The notes under the pieces were generated by a model. It was not told the origin of the DNA. It ran no database searches and saw only the letters and a list, made by a program, of their open reading frames with translations. This document shows, one piece after another, positions 45,436 through 54,379 of a stretch of DNA of 64,000 nt. Origin of the DNA: Paraburkholderia lycopersici (GTDB lineage Bacteria; Pseudomonadota; Gammaproteobacteria; Burkholderiales; Burkholderiaceae); contig NZ_FMYQ01000007.1 in the NCBI RefSeq assembly GCF_900096975.1, positions 1 through 64,000 of the forward strand, read 5' to 3'. A program made the translations under genes and the position numbers. Numbering within the stretch: position 1 is the first letter of the stretch; every line of letters begins with the position of its first letter.

Positions 45436-46611
45436 CTAGAAGCCGTGAATCACAGCAATGCGATACACCATCTGGTTTTGCCCCGATGAGACATCCGCCG
45501 AGCCGGGAATGTTCGCGTAGTCGAACTGGGTGCCCGTGTTCGCGGACACGGCTCGCTGGTACGCGCCTTCGAGATACAGCGACGTGCGCGCCGAAACATC
45601 GTAGTTGAGCTTCAGGCTCAATTGATGCCACTTCGGATTGTAGCTGCCGGTACTCGCGCTCAGGCGGGCCTGCGTGTACGTATAAGCGCCGCCGAGATAG
45701 AGCGCCGGCGTGAAGTGGTACAGCGCGCTGACTTCGAAGTTGTCGAACTTCCACGCATGCCATACGCCGCCCACCGGCTGCGTGTTCCCGCCATCAGCGG
45801 TGAAGTAGGCGTTGGCGGTCGGATCATAGATGTCCACGTGCGAATACGCGAAGCCCAGCAGCCAGTTGGAAAACGTGTAGTTCACGCCCACGCCGATATT
45901 CTGCTGCGATTTCGCGTTGAACGTATTGTCGGTGGTGACGGCGCCCGACGAATTCGCGCCCGCGCTCGTTGCATTGCTCGCGTTGTTCAGCTTCAGGTAC
46001 GAAGCGGCCAGAGAGAGGCCGCCATTGACATATTGCGCGGCGAAGCCATAGAGGCGGTTATTGGAAAAGCCGCCTGCCTCGTTACTGAAGCCGTACATCG
46101 CCTCGCCGGTGAACCCGCGATAAGTGGGCGACACGTATTTGACCGAGTTGTTCACCCGAAACGAGTAGTCGGTGTTGTCGTTGTCGTAGGGGTGCGCGAA
46201 GATGTAGCCGGTCCAGTTGCCGTTGGCCGTCATCGGCGAGAACATGTCCACGCTCGGATCGTACTGGCGGCCCAGCGTGAGCGTGCCGAAGCGATCGGAT
46301 GAAAGACCGACCCAGGCCTGGCGGCCGAACTCGCGGCCTCCTTGCCCGTTCTGCCCCGTGTTCACGTCGAAGCCATTCTCGAGCTGGAATTGCGCGTGCA
46401 CGCCACCACCGAGATCTTCCGTGCCCTTCAAGCCCCAGCGGCTACCGTAGTCGTAGCCGCTTTCGAGTTGCCACGCCGAGTTCCCCCGCGCATTGCTCGT
46501 GAAATCGAGCCCGTCTTCGATCTTCCCATAGAGCGTGACGCTGCTCTGCGCATAGGCCGCGCTGCTGCCGATCAGTGTCACGAGCAGGCATCCCCCCAGC
46601 TTTACGTTCAA
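45436..46611 (-). CDS. Outer-membrane porin (gram-negative porin family)
   Basis: A porin of about 391 residues. Likely start is TTG 46611 (NVKLGGCLLVTLIGSSAAYA as signal peptide) because GGGAG lies 7 bases upstream; a longer frame from 46671 adds 20 polar residues with no role. The mature part begins QSSVTLYGKIEDGLDF, with RWGLKGTEDLGGGVHAQFQL and REFGRQAWVGLSSDRFGTLT, ending in a terminal phenylalanine (RIAVIHGF). This is an ordinary Burkholderia OmpC-like porin. It converges on the chemoreceptor and shows no ATTAGA motif, so it is probably outside the phthalate regulon. Confidence 0.9.
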   Translation of the reverse strand: MNVKLGGCLLVTLIGSSAAYAQSSVTLYGKIEDGLDFTSNARGNSAWQLESGYDYGSRWGLKGTEDLGGGVHAQFQLENGFDVNTGQNGQGGREFGRQAWVGLSSDRFGTLTLGRQYDPSVDMFSPMTANGNWTGYIFAHPYDNDNTDYSFRVNNSVKYVSPTYRGFTGEAMYGFSNEAGGFSNNRLYGFAAQYVNGGLSLAASYLKLNNASNATSAGANSSGAVTTDNTFNAKSQQNIGVGVNYTFSNWLLGFAYSHVDIYDPTANAYFTADGGNTQPVGGVWHAWKFDNFEVSALYHFTPALYLGGAYTYTQARLSASTGSYNPKWHQLSLKLNYDVSARTSLYLEGAYQRAVSANTGTQFDYANIPGSADVSSGQNQMVYRIAVIHGF

Positions 46612-47087
46612 TTCTGTTCTCCCGTAGATGCAAATTCGCGGCGTTTCGCCGCTCCCGTTTCGCTTATGCAACTCGCCGGTCGAGCCGGGAGCCGATAAGC
46701 GTGTTGTCTTGCACGGCGAGTTTCAAACACCGAAAATTTGCGACTAAGTCCCTTTTCCGTAACGCACTCTTCCTGACCCGAGCGGAATCGGCGCTGCGGG
46801 GGCGCCCCCCGACAGCCGGGGCGCAAAGCGCAGCCGCGTTCGAACCGCTGTGCAGAAATGCGCATGAAAATCGTCGGAAACGGTCAAGACGGACCCTTAT
46901 TGGCTTCCTATAGTCGCCTTCAGTATTCGCCCCGGCGCATCTCATTCGGAGCGGTTCGATCGAGACCACGCCTTGACAAGGAGCCCCACACGCAGTCGAT
47001 TCGAACAAGCGCCGTGCACCGGCTGCCCTGCAAAGCCGGCACGTACGCCATAGCAGTGAACTCATGCTTGCCGACAAAGGAAACCCC
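46612..47087. other. Divergent intergenic region
   Basis: About 475 bp between the porin and the ABC binding-protein gene. It must carry both promoters, but no clear hexamer pair, repeat or small gene was recognised. Confidence 0.4.
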
Positions 47088-48236
47088 ATGCGTTTTGCGA
47101 AGACTCTCGCCCCCGGCGCCGTTGCAGTTGGAGCCCTTCTCGCTGCCGCGCCGCTCGTTTCTCGTGCGGATACCGTCGTGAAGATCGGCTTTGCCGCGCC
47201 GCTCAGCGGTCCTAACGCCAGTTACGGCAAAGACCTGGAAAGCGGCGTCAAGATGGCCCTTGACGACGCCAAGGCGCAAGGCGTCAAGATCAACGGTCAG
47301 CCCGTCTCGTTCGAACTCGTCGCCGAAGACGATCAGGCCGATCCGCGCGTCGGTGTGCAAGTCGCGCAAAAACTCGTGGACGAAGGCGTGGCGGTCGTGG
47401 TCGGCCACTTCAACTCGGGCACCACGATCCCCGCTTCCGATCTCTATGAAAAGGCGGGCCTGCCCGACATCGATCCGGCCGCCACCAACCCGGTCATCAG
47501 CGGCCGCGGCTTCAAGAACGTCTTCATGGTGATTTCGAGCGACGCGCAAAACGCGGGCACCGCGGGCGCCTATGCGGTCACGACGACCAAGGCCAGGCGC
47601 ATCGCCGTGATCGACGACCGCACGGCGTTCGGCCAGGGCGAAGCCGACGAGTTCGTCAAGGCGGTCAAGGCGCATGGCGGTGACGTCATCGATCGCGAAT
47701 ACACGTCGAACCAGGCGACCGACTTCAAGACGCAGCTCACGACCATCAAGAGCAAGAACCCCGATCTGATTTTCGTGGGCGCGCTCAATCCGCAGGCCGC
47801 CGGCATCATGAAGCAGATGAGCCAGCTCGGCATCAAGGCGCAGTACGTGGGCGGCGGCGGGGTGCGCGATATCGACTTCATCAAGCTCGCGGGCGATGTG
47901 TCCGAAGGCGCGATGGCGTGGGAATACGGCCGCCCGCTCGACAGCACGCCGGTAGGCGCGAAGTTCGCCGAGCGCTTCAAGCAGAAGTTCGGCGAAGACG
48001 TGCTCTCGTACGCGCCGTTCGGCTACGATGCGGCGTGGGCCGCCATCAAGGCGATGCAGGCGGCCAATTCCACGAAGCCCGACGACTATCGCGCGAAGCT
48101 GCAAAGCATCAGCTTTGACGGCATTACCGGCCATATCGAGTACAACGCGAACGGGTCGCTCAAGAACGGCTCATCCACCGTTTACCAGGTGAAGAACGGC
48201 CAGTGGGTGACGGTCAAGACGGTAAGCGGCCTTTGA
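47088..48236 (+). CDS. Branched-chain amino-acid type ABC transporter substrate-binding protein
   Basis: A 382-residue periplasmic binding protein of the LivJ/LivK (type I) family. A signal peptide ends LVSRADT, then VKIGFAAPLSGPNASYGKDL, YEKAGLPDIDPAATNPVISG, DRTAFGQGEADEFVKAVKAH and SYAPFGYDAAWAAIKAMQAA. AAGGAAA precedes ATG 47088. It stands alone without permease or ATPase genes, which is common for this expanded family in Burkholderia. The ligand is likely leucine/isoleucine/valine or a related compound. Confidence 0.93.
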   Translation: MRFAKTLAPGAVAVGALLAAAPLVSRADTVVKIGFAAPLSGPNASYGKDLESGVKMALDDAKAQGVKINGQPVSFELVAEDDQADPRVGVQVAQKLVDEGVAVVVGHFNSGTTIPASDLYEKAGLPDIDPAATNPVISGRGFKNVFMVISSDAQNAGTAGAYAVTTTKARRIAVIDDRTAFGQGEADEFVKAVKAHGGDVIDREYTSNQATDFKTQLTTIKSKNPDLIFVGALNPQAAGIMKQMSQLGIKAQYVGGGGVRDIDFIKLAGDVSEGAMAWEYGRPLDSTPVGAKFAERFKQKFGEDVLSYAPFGYDAAWAAIKAMQAANSTKPDDYRAKLQSISFDGITGHIEYNANGSLKNGSSTVYQVKNGQWVTVKTVSGL

Positions 48237-48584
48237 TCGCTGGCGGCTTCCGGGCATATGCCGGACGTGCTCGCGCCGCGTGCGTCGCGGGGCTGGGGCC
48301 GCGGTACTCGCAACTTGCGCAGTCAGGGTAGCGGCCGGTTATGCGCGGAAGGCCGCCGCTGCTTTCCCCTGTTCCAGTCACTATCGAGCCAGTCCGGGAT
48401 TTCGCCGATGCAACGAAGTGCGACGATTGGCAATCGTACGCAGCCTTTACCCGCGCCCGGTTCGTTGGCATCCTGTCTAAAAACGATAACTTCCCGCTCG
48501 CAGTTCACATGAACTATTCTTTTTATCGCCGCCTGTCGGCTCCACGATCCCGGCGCCAGCATTCTCACGACGAATAACAGGCCC
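48237..48584. other. Intergenic region before the SulP transporter
   Basis: About 350 bp; no supported gene, terminator with T run or promoter was identified. Confidence 0.4.
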
Positions 48585-50360
48585 ATGGAAACGGAAAGAC
48601 CCGTCTCCCCTCCCGCACGACGGCCCGCAAGCGCGAATGCAAGCCGGGCATGGCTGCGCTGGCTGCCGGGCATCACCGCGCTCAAGACCTATCAAGGCGC
48701 CTGGCTGCTCAACGATCTGGCGGCGGGGCTGGTGCTGACCACCATGCTCGTGCCGGTCGGCATTGCGTATGCGGCGGCGTCCGGCGTGCCTGGCGTCTAC
48801 GGCCTTTACGCCACGATCGTTCCGCTGCTGGCTTACGCCGTTTTCGGGCCCAGCCGCATTCTCGTGCTCGGCCCCGATTCCGCGCTCGCCGCGCCCATTC
48901 TCGCCGTCGTGATGGAGGTGGCGGGCGGCGATCCCGCGCGCGCCATCGGCGTGGCGAGCATGATGGCGCTCGTTTCCGGTTTTGTCTGCGTCGTCATGGG
49001 ACTGTTGCGCCTCGGCTTCATCACGGAGCTGCTGTCCAAGCCCATTCGATACGGCTATATGAACGGCATTGCGCTGGCAGTGCTCATCAGCCAGTTGCCG
49101 AAGCTCTTCGCGATCTCCATCGACGAGCGGGGGCCGCTCAGGGACCTGCTGAGCCTGGGCCGGGCCGTCGCGCGCGGCGAAGCCAACGCGTACAGCTTTG
49201 CCGTTGGCGCGGGAAGTCTCGTGCTGATCCTGCTGCTCAAGCGCTTCGACAAGGTGCCCGGCATATTGATCGCGGTGGTCGCGGCCACGCTTTCGGTCAG
49301 TTTCTTCCACCTCGATGGCCTCGGCGTGAAAGTGCTTGGCACGATTCCCCAGGGCTTGCCGGCGCCTTCGCTGCCGTGGGTCGCCGACGCCGACCTCGTC
49401 AAGATCGGCCTTGGCGGCGCGGCGGTCGCGTTGATCGCCTTCGCCGATACGAGCGTGCTTTCGCGAACCTACGCCGCGCGCTTTCGTGCGCGCGTCGACC
49501 CCAATCAGGAGATGGTGGGCCTCGGCGTCGCCAATCTCGCGGCCGGCCTGTTTCAGGGCTTTCCGGTCAGCAGCAGTGCATCGCGCACGCCGGTTGCCGA
49601 AGCCGCGGGCGCGCGCACGCAGCTCACCGGCGTGGTGGGCGCGCTCGCGGTGGCGGCGCTGCTTCTTTTCGCGCCGAATCTGCTGCGCTACCTGCCCAAC
49701 AGCGCGCTCGCGGCCGTGGTCATCGCGGCCGCGCTCGGGCTGTTCGAAATCGCGGACCTCAAGCGCATCTACCGCATTCAGCAGTGGGAGTTCTGGCTTT
49801 CGATCGGATGCTTCGTGGCCGTAGCGGTTTTCGGGGCGATTCCGGGCATCGGCCTTGCCGTGGTGATCGCCGTGATCGAATTCCTCTGGGACGGCTGGCG
49901 GCCGCATTTCGCGGTGCTCGGCCGCGTGCAGGGTGTGCGCGGCTATCACGATATCGAACGTTATCCGCAGGCGGTGCGCACGCCGGGGCTCGTGCTCTTT
50001 CGCTGGGATGCGCCGCTGTTCTTCGCGAACGCCGAGCAGTTTTCGCAGCGCCTGATGGAGGCGGTGGCGGCGTCGCCTACGCCGGTGCGCCGCGTCGTGG
50101 TGGCGGCGGAGCCCGTGACGAGCGTCGATGTGACGTCCGCCGACATGCTGCGCGAGCTGACGCAGGCGTTGAGCGAGCGCGGCATCGCGCTGCATTTCGC
50201 GGAGATGAAGGACCCGGTTCGCGACAAGCTCAAGCGCTTCGGGCTGCTCGAACTCATCGGGCCCGACCGCTTCGATCCGACCGTAAGCAGTGCCGTCGAT
50301 CGCTATGTCGACGAAACCGGCCTCGCGAAGGACGAAGCCGGTCCGCCAGAGGAGCGGTAG
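48585..50360 (+). CDS. SulP-family anion transporter with STAS domain
   Basis: A 591-residue SLC26/SulP transporter. The membrane domain (about residues 35-440) carries LNDLAAGLVLTTMLVPVGIA, ASGVPGVYGLYATIVPLLAY, FGPSRILVLGPDSALAAPIL and GLFQGFPVSSSASRTPVAEA. A cytoplasmic STAS domain follows from about 465 (PGLVLFRWDAPLFFANAEQF, TSVDVTSADMLRELTQALSE). Substrates in this family include sulfate, bicarbonate and dicarboxylates. Nothing nearby (no carbonic anhydrase or cysteine genes) points to one. Confidence 0.93.
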   Translation: METERPVSPPARRPASANASRAWLRWLPGITALKTYQGAWLLNDLAAGLVLTTMLVPVGIAYAAASGVPGVYGLYATIVPLLAYAVFGPSRILVLGPDSALAAPILAVVMEVAGGDPARAIGVASMMALVSGFVCVVMGLLRLGFITELLSKPIRYGYMNGIALAVLISQLPKLFAISIDERGPLRDLLSLGRAVARGEANAYSFAVGAGSLVLILLLKRFDKVPGILIAVVAATLSVSFFHLDGLGVKVLGTIPQGLPAPSLPWVADADLVKIGLGGAAVALIAFADTSVLSRTYAARFRARVDPNQEMVGLGVANLAAGLFQGFPVSSSASRTPVAEAAGARTQLTGVVGALAVAALLLFAPNLLRYLPNSALAAVVIAAALGLFEIADLKRIYRIQQWEFWLSIGCFVAVAVFGAIPGIGLAVVIAVIEFLWDGWRPHFAVLGRVQGVRGYHDIERYPQAVRTPGLVLFRWDAPLFFANAEQFSQRLMEAVAASPTPVRRVVVAAEPVTSVDVTSADMLRELTQALSERGIALHFAEMKDPVRDKLKRFGLLELIGPDRFDPTVSSAVDRYVDETGLAKDEAGPPEER

Positions 50361-50406
50361 CGCATGGATCGAGCGCGTCGGGCGCCGCCTCGGGTCATGC
50401 CGACGA

Positions 50407-51426
50407 TCAGGCGCCAGGCTTGAGCACGACGCGAAAGCGCGCCTTGCCGCTCATCATCCGCTCGTAGGCCGCTGCCGCCTGCGAAAGCGGATATTCCTCG
50501 ATCATCGGCTTCACGCCCGAGAGCGCGCTGAATGCCAGCGTGTCCTGCGAATCCGCCGCGGTGCCCGACGGCCAGCCCTGCACCGAATGGCGGCCCATGA
50601 TGAACTGCGTGATCGGCACTTCCACGGGCTCCTCGGACACGCCGACCATGATGAGCTTGCCGTTCAGGCCGAGGCCGCCCAGCGCCGCGCTCATGGCCTT
50701 GCCGCTCGTGGCCGTGGCGAGTATCACGCGCGCGCCGCCCAGCGCGAGCAAGGCCTCGGCGACGTTCTGCGAAGCGCTGTCGATGTAATGATGCGCGCCG
50801 AGCTGCTTCGCGAGCGGCGCCTTGTCCTGCCCGCGCGCGATGGCCACGGTGACGAAGCCCATCTTTCGCGCGTATTGCACGCCGAGATGACCCAGTCCGC
50901 CGACGCCGAGTATCGCCACGACGTCGCCTGCGCGCGCGCCGCTGTGGCGCAGCGCGTTGAACGTGGTGATGCCCGCGCACAGCAGCGGCGCGGCGTCGAC
51001 GTCGGAGAGGTCGTCGGGCATGCGCGCGAGCGCTTCCTGGGGCGCCACCATGTATTCGGCATAGCCGCCGTCGTAGCTGATGCCGGGAATCCGGCCATTT
51101 TTGCAGAGCACGAAGTCGCCGTGCCGGCAGTGCTCGCAATGACCGCAGTGGCCGCCGTGCCAGCCCACGCCGACGCGCTGCCCGATGCGCCACTCGTCGA
51201 CGCGCGCGCCGAGCTTTTCGATCACGCCCGCGATCTCGTGACCGGGCACGCGCGGAAACTGCAGGCCGGGCCAATGGCCTTCCTTCGTGAGCGAATCGCT
51301 ATGGCAGATCCCGCAGGCCTGCACCTTGACGAGGATATGTCCTTCGGGCGGCTCAGGCACATCGCGCTCGACCAGCTCGAGAGGGCCGCCCGGTTTCGCT
51401 ACCTGCACTACGTGCATCGTTGGCAT
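50407..51426 (-). CDS. Zinc-dependent alcohol dehydrogenase (MDR family)
   Basis: A 339-residue medium-chain dehydrogenase, AdhA/AdhP type. The catalytic zinc region is CGICHSDSLTKEGHWPG with GHEIAGVIEKLG, and the structural zinc cysteines are CGHCEHCRHGDFVLC. The NAD-binding loop VAILGVGGLGHLGVQYARKM follows near residue 170. ATG 51426 is preceded by AAGGAG at good spacing; the longer open frame upstream has no domain content. Likely oxidises primary alcohols or reduces aldehydes; no pathway partner is adjacent. Confidence 0.93.
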   Translation of the reverse strand: MPTMHVVQVAKPGGPLELVERDVPEPPEGHILVKVQACGICHSDSLTKEGHWPGLQFPRVPGHEIAGVIEKLGARVDEWRIGQRVGVGWHGGHCGHCEHCRHGDFVLCKNGRIPGISYDGGYAEYMVAPQEALARMPDDLSDVDAAPLLCAGITTFNALRHSGARAGDVVAILGVGGLGHLGVQYARKMGFVTVAIARGQDKAPLAKQLGAHHYIDSASQNVAEALLALGGARVILATATSGKAMSAALGGLGLNGKLIMVGVSEEPVEVPITQFIMGRHSVQGWPSGTAADSQDTLAFSALSGVKPMIEEYPLSQAAAAYERMMSGKARFRVVLKPGA

Positions 51427-52162
51427 CGTCTGCTCCTTGGAAGGGGAGTCGCCGTGCGGCACGCCGCACGCGCAAGAACGGTACAGTGTTCCCGCGGCCA
51501 TCGCCGTGGGAACGCGCGACCACCGCCACATTGTAGGACGCGGATCCGTGCGTTTCCCGCGCCGCTCCCGAAGCGGCTTCGCGCGGCTCCCCGAAATTTT
51601 TCGCGCCGATGTCACACGCGGCGCGCGCTGTCTCGTCATGTCATGGCAACCCCACCGAAAGGAGATGAAACCATGACAGTAGTACCCCGATGTTGCCTAC
51701 CAATGGACGGCATCTAATGCATTGTTTTAACGGTATTTTTTCGTTTCGAGGAATGTCCATGCATCAAGCACTAAATGACGTCAATTCGGGGCGCGCATGT
51801 CCATACCTCGTTGCGAGTAGCCGAATCCAGCCGAAGAAACCGTCGTGGAGCATTGCCCGAATCGTTGGCAATTTGAACTGGGCCAAGCGGGCGATACAAA
51901 GGCGGCGCCAATACGCGCCATGACATCTGCACCAAACGTTGCGAACTGAGCGCTTGGTGGGACGCGCCAGGTTTGAGCGTGTGCTACTTCCGAGCCGCTA
52001 GTAGGTCGGCGGCGCACAGGCTTCTCCTTTGTTCAGGGGAGTTGTGCACACGGGAAAGCAGCATTGCGTCTCGTGGACCACGGAGAAGCCAGTAAAACCG
52101 TTCGAAAACAAACCCGGCCGCCGGCGCGACTTCAATGTTTAAGGTCGTGTGCTACACAGTGC
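51427..52162. other. Boundary between core DNA and accessory island
   Basis: About 735 bp where GC-rich core sequence gives way to a less GC-rich region with short unfamiliar genes. It holds a possible 14-residue peptide (51673-51717) and, further on, a 56-codon frame from ATG 51753 (MSMHQALNDVNSG) with GAGGA upstream, which might be the truncated start of a lost gene. No integrase, tRNA or attachment repeat could be recognised. Confidence 0.45.
51673..51717 (+). CDS. Possible 14-residue Cys-Cys leader-like peptide
   Basis: ATG 51673 follows a textbook ribosome site (AAAGGAG, 8 bases) and encodes MTVVPRCCLPMDGI before TAA. The ribosome site is better than that of most genes around it. It is divergent from the alcohol dehydrogenase. 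A Cys-Cys mini-ORF could be a regulatory leader peptide or the surviving start of a peptide operon cut off by the island. No family is recognised and expression is unproven. Confidence 0.35.
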   Translation: MTVVPRCCLPMDGI

Positions 52163-52366
52163 ATGACATCAACAGAAGCCCCGTCGCATTGCACATACCT
52201 CGACGAGCATGAACTGGCCCAAGTCTTGGGCCTAACTGCTGCCACAATCCGCCTGCGCGCGAGGTGGCGACCGTGGCTCCTTCCGCAGCGTGCTCTCTTG
52301 TACGACCACGAGCTGCTTCGTTGGCGTCAGGACGTCATTGACAATTGGCTACTTAGTCGGAGTTGA
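52163..52366 (+). CDS. Small excisionase/MerR-like HTH protein
   Basis: A 67-residue protein from ATG 52163. LDEHELAQVLGLTAATIRLR followed by a hydrophobic wing-like segment and DHELLRWRQDVIDNWLL resembles AlpA/excisionase-type HTH proteins that act in prophages and integrative elements. The frame opens further upstream (52064) without domain content. It lies at the left edge of the island, where such directionality factors are often found, but no integrase is in view. Confidence 0.55.
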   Translation: MTSTEAPSHCTYLDEHELAQVLGLTAATIRLRARWRPWLLPQRALLYDHELLRWRQDVIDNWLLSRS

Positions 52367-52430
52367 AGGTAAGGAAGCGCCGGGAGGTCTGGGAAGCATG
52401 CATTTACGCTCCCAGTTCAAATTGCGTTTG

Positions 52431-52754
52431 CTACTTCGCTTTCCTGTGACGTCTCGCCTCTACTGTCTCAGTTTGAGCTTTTAAGGGCCGCCCCGCCTTT
52501 AGGTTTGTCACTTCGCCCGGCGAGATGAAAAAGAGCTCTGCTAGTTCAACTTTCAGCGTATTCGCAAGAAGTGTCAGGGTGTCCACGGTTGCATTCGCGA
52601 CCTCGCGCTCGATTTGACTTACAAACGTTCGATGCAGCCCACATAGGTCGGCAAATCGCTCTTGCGAGAGGCCTTGTGCCTTTCGAATGCGCTTTAGGTT
52701 TGCCGACAAGAGGTGTCGTGCAGATTTCTGTTGGTCAGTGAAGTCGTCGGCCAT
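52431..52754 (-). CDS. XRE-family HTH regulator
   Basis: A 107-residue protein with a Cro/CI-type HTH at about residues 15-75 (LSANLKRIRKAQGLSQERFA, LHRTFVSQIEREVANATVDT, LTLLANTLKVELAELF), then a short basic tail. It is probably the repressor of a nearby island promoter. 15-bp tandem repeats lie just upstream of its start and are candidate binding sites. Confidence 0.88.
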   Translation of the reverse strand: MADDFTDQQKSARHLLSANLKRIRKAQGLSQERFADLCGLHRTFVSQIEREVANATVDTLTLLANTLKVELAELFFISPGEVTNLKAGRPLKAQTETVEARRHRKAK

Positions 52755-53076
52755 AGCGGAAGCATCGCCTACCAGGCCCTAAATTTCCACAGACTAACAA
52801 TCCACAGACTAACAATCCACAGCCTATACATCTCGTATTTATTCGACTAAACTTGAGACATGCCTAGGGAGCGGGTGCGGTTGCACCGAAGACGAAGCCG
52901 GTGCGCCGAGCTCCGTTACCGACACGTAACGCTTCTACTGTGGGAGCGTTGAGCTAGCAGACGACGGAGAATGTCTTGTGGACGGGCTTGGCATGAGGGT
53001 CGTCCACCGCGGCTAGCACGTTGGCCTACGACTTCTGTGCGGACGATTTCTTTTCAATTCCGTCGTCGGAGCGACT
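52755..53076. other. Intergenic region with tandem repeats
   Basis: About 320 bp between the XRE gene (leftward) and the HAD-like gene (rightward). The left end holds the 15-bp repeats. The rest is without a recognised gene; it should contain the promoter of the 53077 operon. Confidence 0.45.
52786..52822. repeat. 15-bp tandem repeat, about 2.5 copies
   Basis: TCCACAGACTAACAA occurs twice in direct succession (52786-52800, 52801-52815), then a partial TCCACAG (52816-52822). It lies 32 bp upstream of the XRE regulator start. The spacing is near 1.5 helical turns. It could be an operator array; iteron-type replication control is less likely because no Rep gene is seen. Confidence 0.75.
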
Positions 53077-53676
53077 GTGGTCTATGTTTTTTTCTGTATG
53101 AATGGTGAGCTGGGGCCATTGCGCGACTACCCGTCGCCGACGACGCGAGAAGGCTGCGTTCCGGCCAAACGCCACCTTGCGGTCGATGTTTCGCAGCTGG
53201 CAGAAACACTTGCCGGCTATCCCGGTGCAGTTGTTGTAATCGGGAACAGCTGGCCTCTTTACTACGATGTGAAACGTATGCGTGAAGCCTGCGGTGAACT
53301 GGGGATGCGAATTGTCAACGCAGTGAACACATTTGGTGGGACACGGGAGCAGGCTGTACTTGATTTCATGGAGAACCGCACCGAATCGTTCGTCATCCTG
53401 GCGTCTGCCGAGTTCGAATTCTCCGACCTTACGTCATCACGGCGCGTGAATGTTAATCCCGAAGCCGGCATCGACGAGGCGGTTCGTAGAGTCCTCGTGA
53501 AGCAGCTTCGCGAATTCGGAGCACTTGCCACTCGCCCGGTGTCTGACGATGAAATGTTGCGCGCGACAGTGGCGGGCCACGCTTTACGACGTGCTAAACG
53601 ATTCATCTCGCAAATGCGAGCACGCAATGATATGCAGTTCCAACGGAGACTTCGTTCGCTTGTTGGGCAAATCTGA
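53077..53676 (+). CDS. HAD-fold protein with replaced catalytic residues
   Basis: A 199-residue protein starting at GTG 53077 (GGAG 6 bases upstream). It lines up with the HAD proteins at 55792 and 56338. The first strand is YVFFCMNGELG where they have LFLDxDGVLH, so the nucleophile and general-acid aspartates are Cys and Asn. The second motif is kept in part (VVVIGNSWPLYY; others IILSTSW, IVLSSDW). The acidic pair of the last motif (LAIDD/LAVDD) is FVILASAEFEF. I infer a HAD_SAK-like fold that has lost phosphatase chemistry, perhaps keeping a binding or regulatory role. The C-terminal 60 residues are basic and unmatched. Confidence 0.65.
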   Translation: MVYVFFCMNGELGPLRDYPSPTTREGCVPAKRHLAVDVSQLAETLAGYPGAVVVIGNSWPLYYDVKRMREACGELGMRIVNAVNTFGGTREQAVLDFMENRTESFVILASAEFEFSDLTSSRRVNVNPEAGIDEAVRRVLVKQLREFGALATRPVSDDEMLRATVAGHALRRAKRFISQMRARNDMQFQRRLRSLVGQI

Positions 53677-53923
53677 AGAGGTGGCGAGAAGGATTGTTGC
53701 ACAACTGAGCCTATTACGCTTAGGACTGCTATGGGAAACCTTGGAAACTGATGCATTCGCTGACATGAGTTCACACGGCCATTCCATCGAGCCCGGAGAG
53801 ACTGACGACGAATCGAACGTGTTGGTGACTCTTCTTGCGCTGGGTCAGCACGCAATAGAGGCTGGCGACTACTGTGACATAAGTGATTTCCTTGCCGAGA
53901 TGGCTGAGGAAAACCACCGTTAA
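53627..53923 (+). CDS. Small protein of unknown function
   Basis: About 98 residues from ATG 53627 (MICSSNGDFVRLLG), overlapping the end of the HAD-like gene by 50 bases in another frame. The C-terminal half (ESNVLVTLLALGQHAIEAGD, YCDISDFLAEMAEENHR) looks helical and acidic. No family recognised. A later ATG would avoid the overlap, so the start is uncertain. Confidence 0.45.
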   Translation: MICSSNGDFVRLLGKSEEVARRIVAQLSLLRLGLLWETLETDAFADMSSHGHSIEPGETDDESNVLVTLLALGQHAIEAGDYCDISDFLAEMAEENHR

Positions 53924-53967
53924 CATGGTGAAACCTTCCGCTGTACCGAAAGCGCGCGGAGGAGACC

Positions 53968-54279
53968 TTGAGAGTCTCTGAACTTATAGCAAAACTGGTG
54001 ACGGCCGACCCAGACAGTGTTGTTCTCTTTCTCGACTCATGTGCTGACGTAGAAGAGTCGGACGAGATTTGCGAAGTCCTGGTGAGTGCGAGCTTGTGGA
54101 CACACGAGAAGGGTGTTCGCCATGGTGAAAGCTATGAAAAGCGATATCCATATGGCCCCCGGTTATCCGACGGGGCGGGTCATGAGGTAATCAGTCAGTC
54201 AGTCGAGCGTGTTGTCGTATTGTCAAGCGGGCCAACGAATCTCCGATACGTTACGCCATTCCAGTCAAACAAGCGTTAG
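53968..54279 (+). CDS. Hypothetical protein with TTG start
   Basis: 103 residues from TTG 53968, chosen because GGAGGAG lies directly upstream. It begins RVSELIAKLVTADPDSVVLF, a pattern seen in small accessory proteins of unknown function, and is acidic in the middle (DVEESDEICEVLVSASLW). It follows the 53627 gene by 44 bp in the same direction. Confidence 0.6.
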   Translation: MRVSELIAKLVTADPDSVVLFLDSCADVEESDEICEVLVSASLWTHEKGVRHGESYEKRYPYGPRLSDGAGHEVISQSVERVVVLSSGPTNLRYVTPFQSNKR

Positions 54280-54379
54280 CAGGTGCTCATCGACCGTGCG
54301 CTAGACAGTCACCGTTGGGCGCAGGCGTTCGGTCGTAACGCACCATCACGATTGGTCCGCAAGTGGAGCAGCGAAAATC

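Noticed and set aside
48477..50195. A 572-codon minus-strand frame antisense to the SulP transporter
   Set aside because: His/Arg/Glu-rich shadow composition with no domain; the plus strand encodes a textbook SulP protein.
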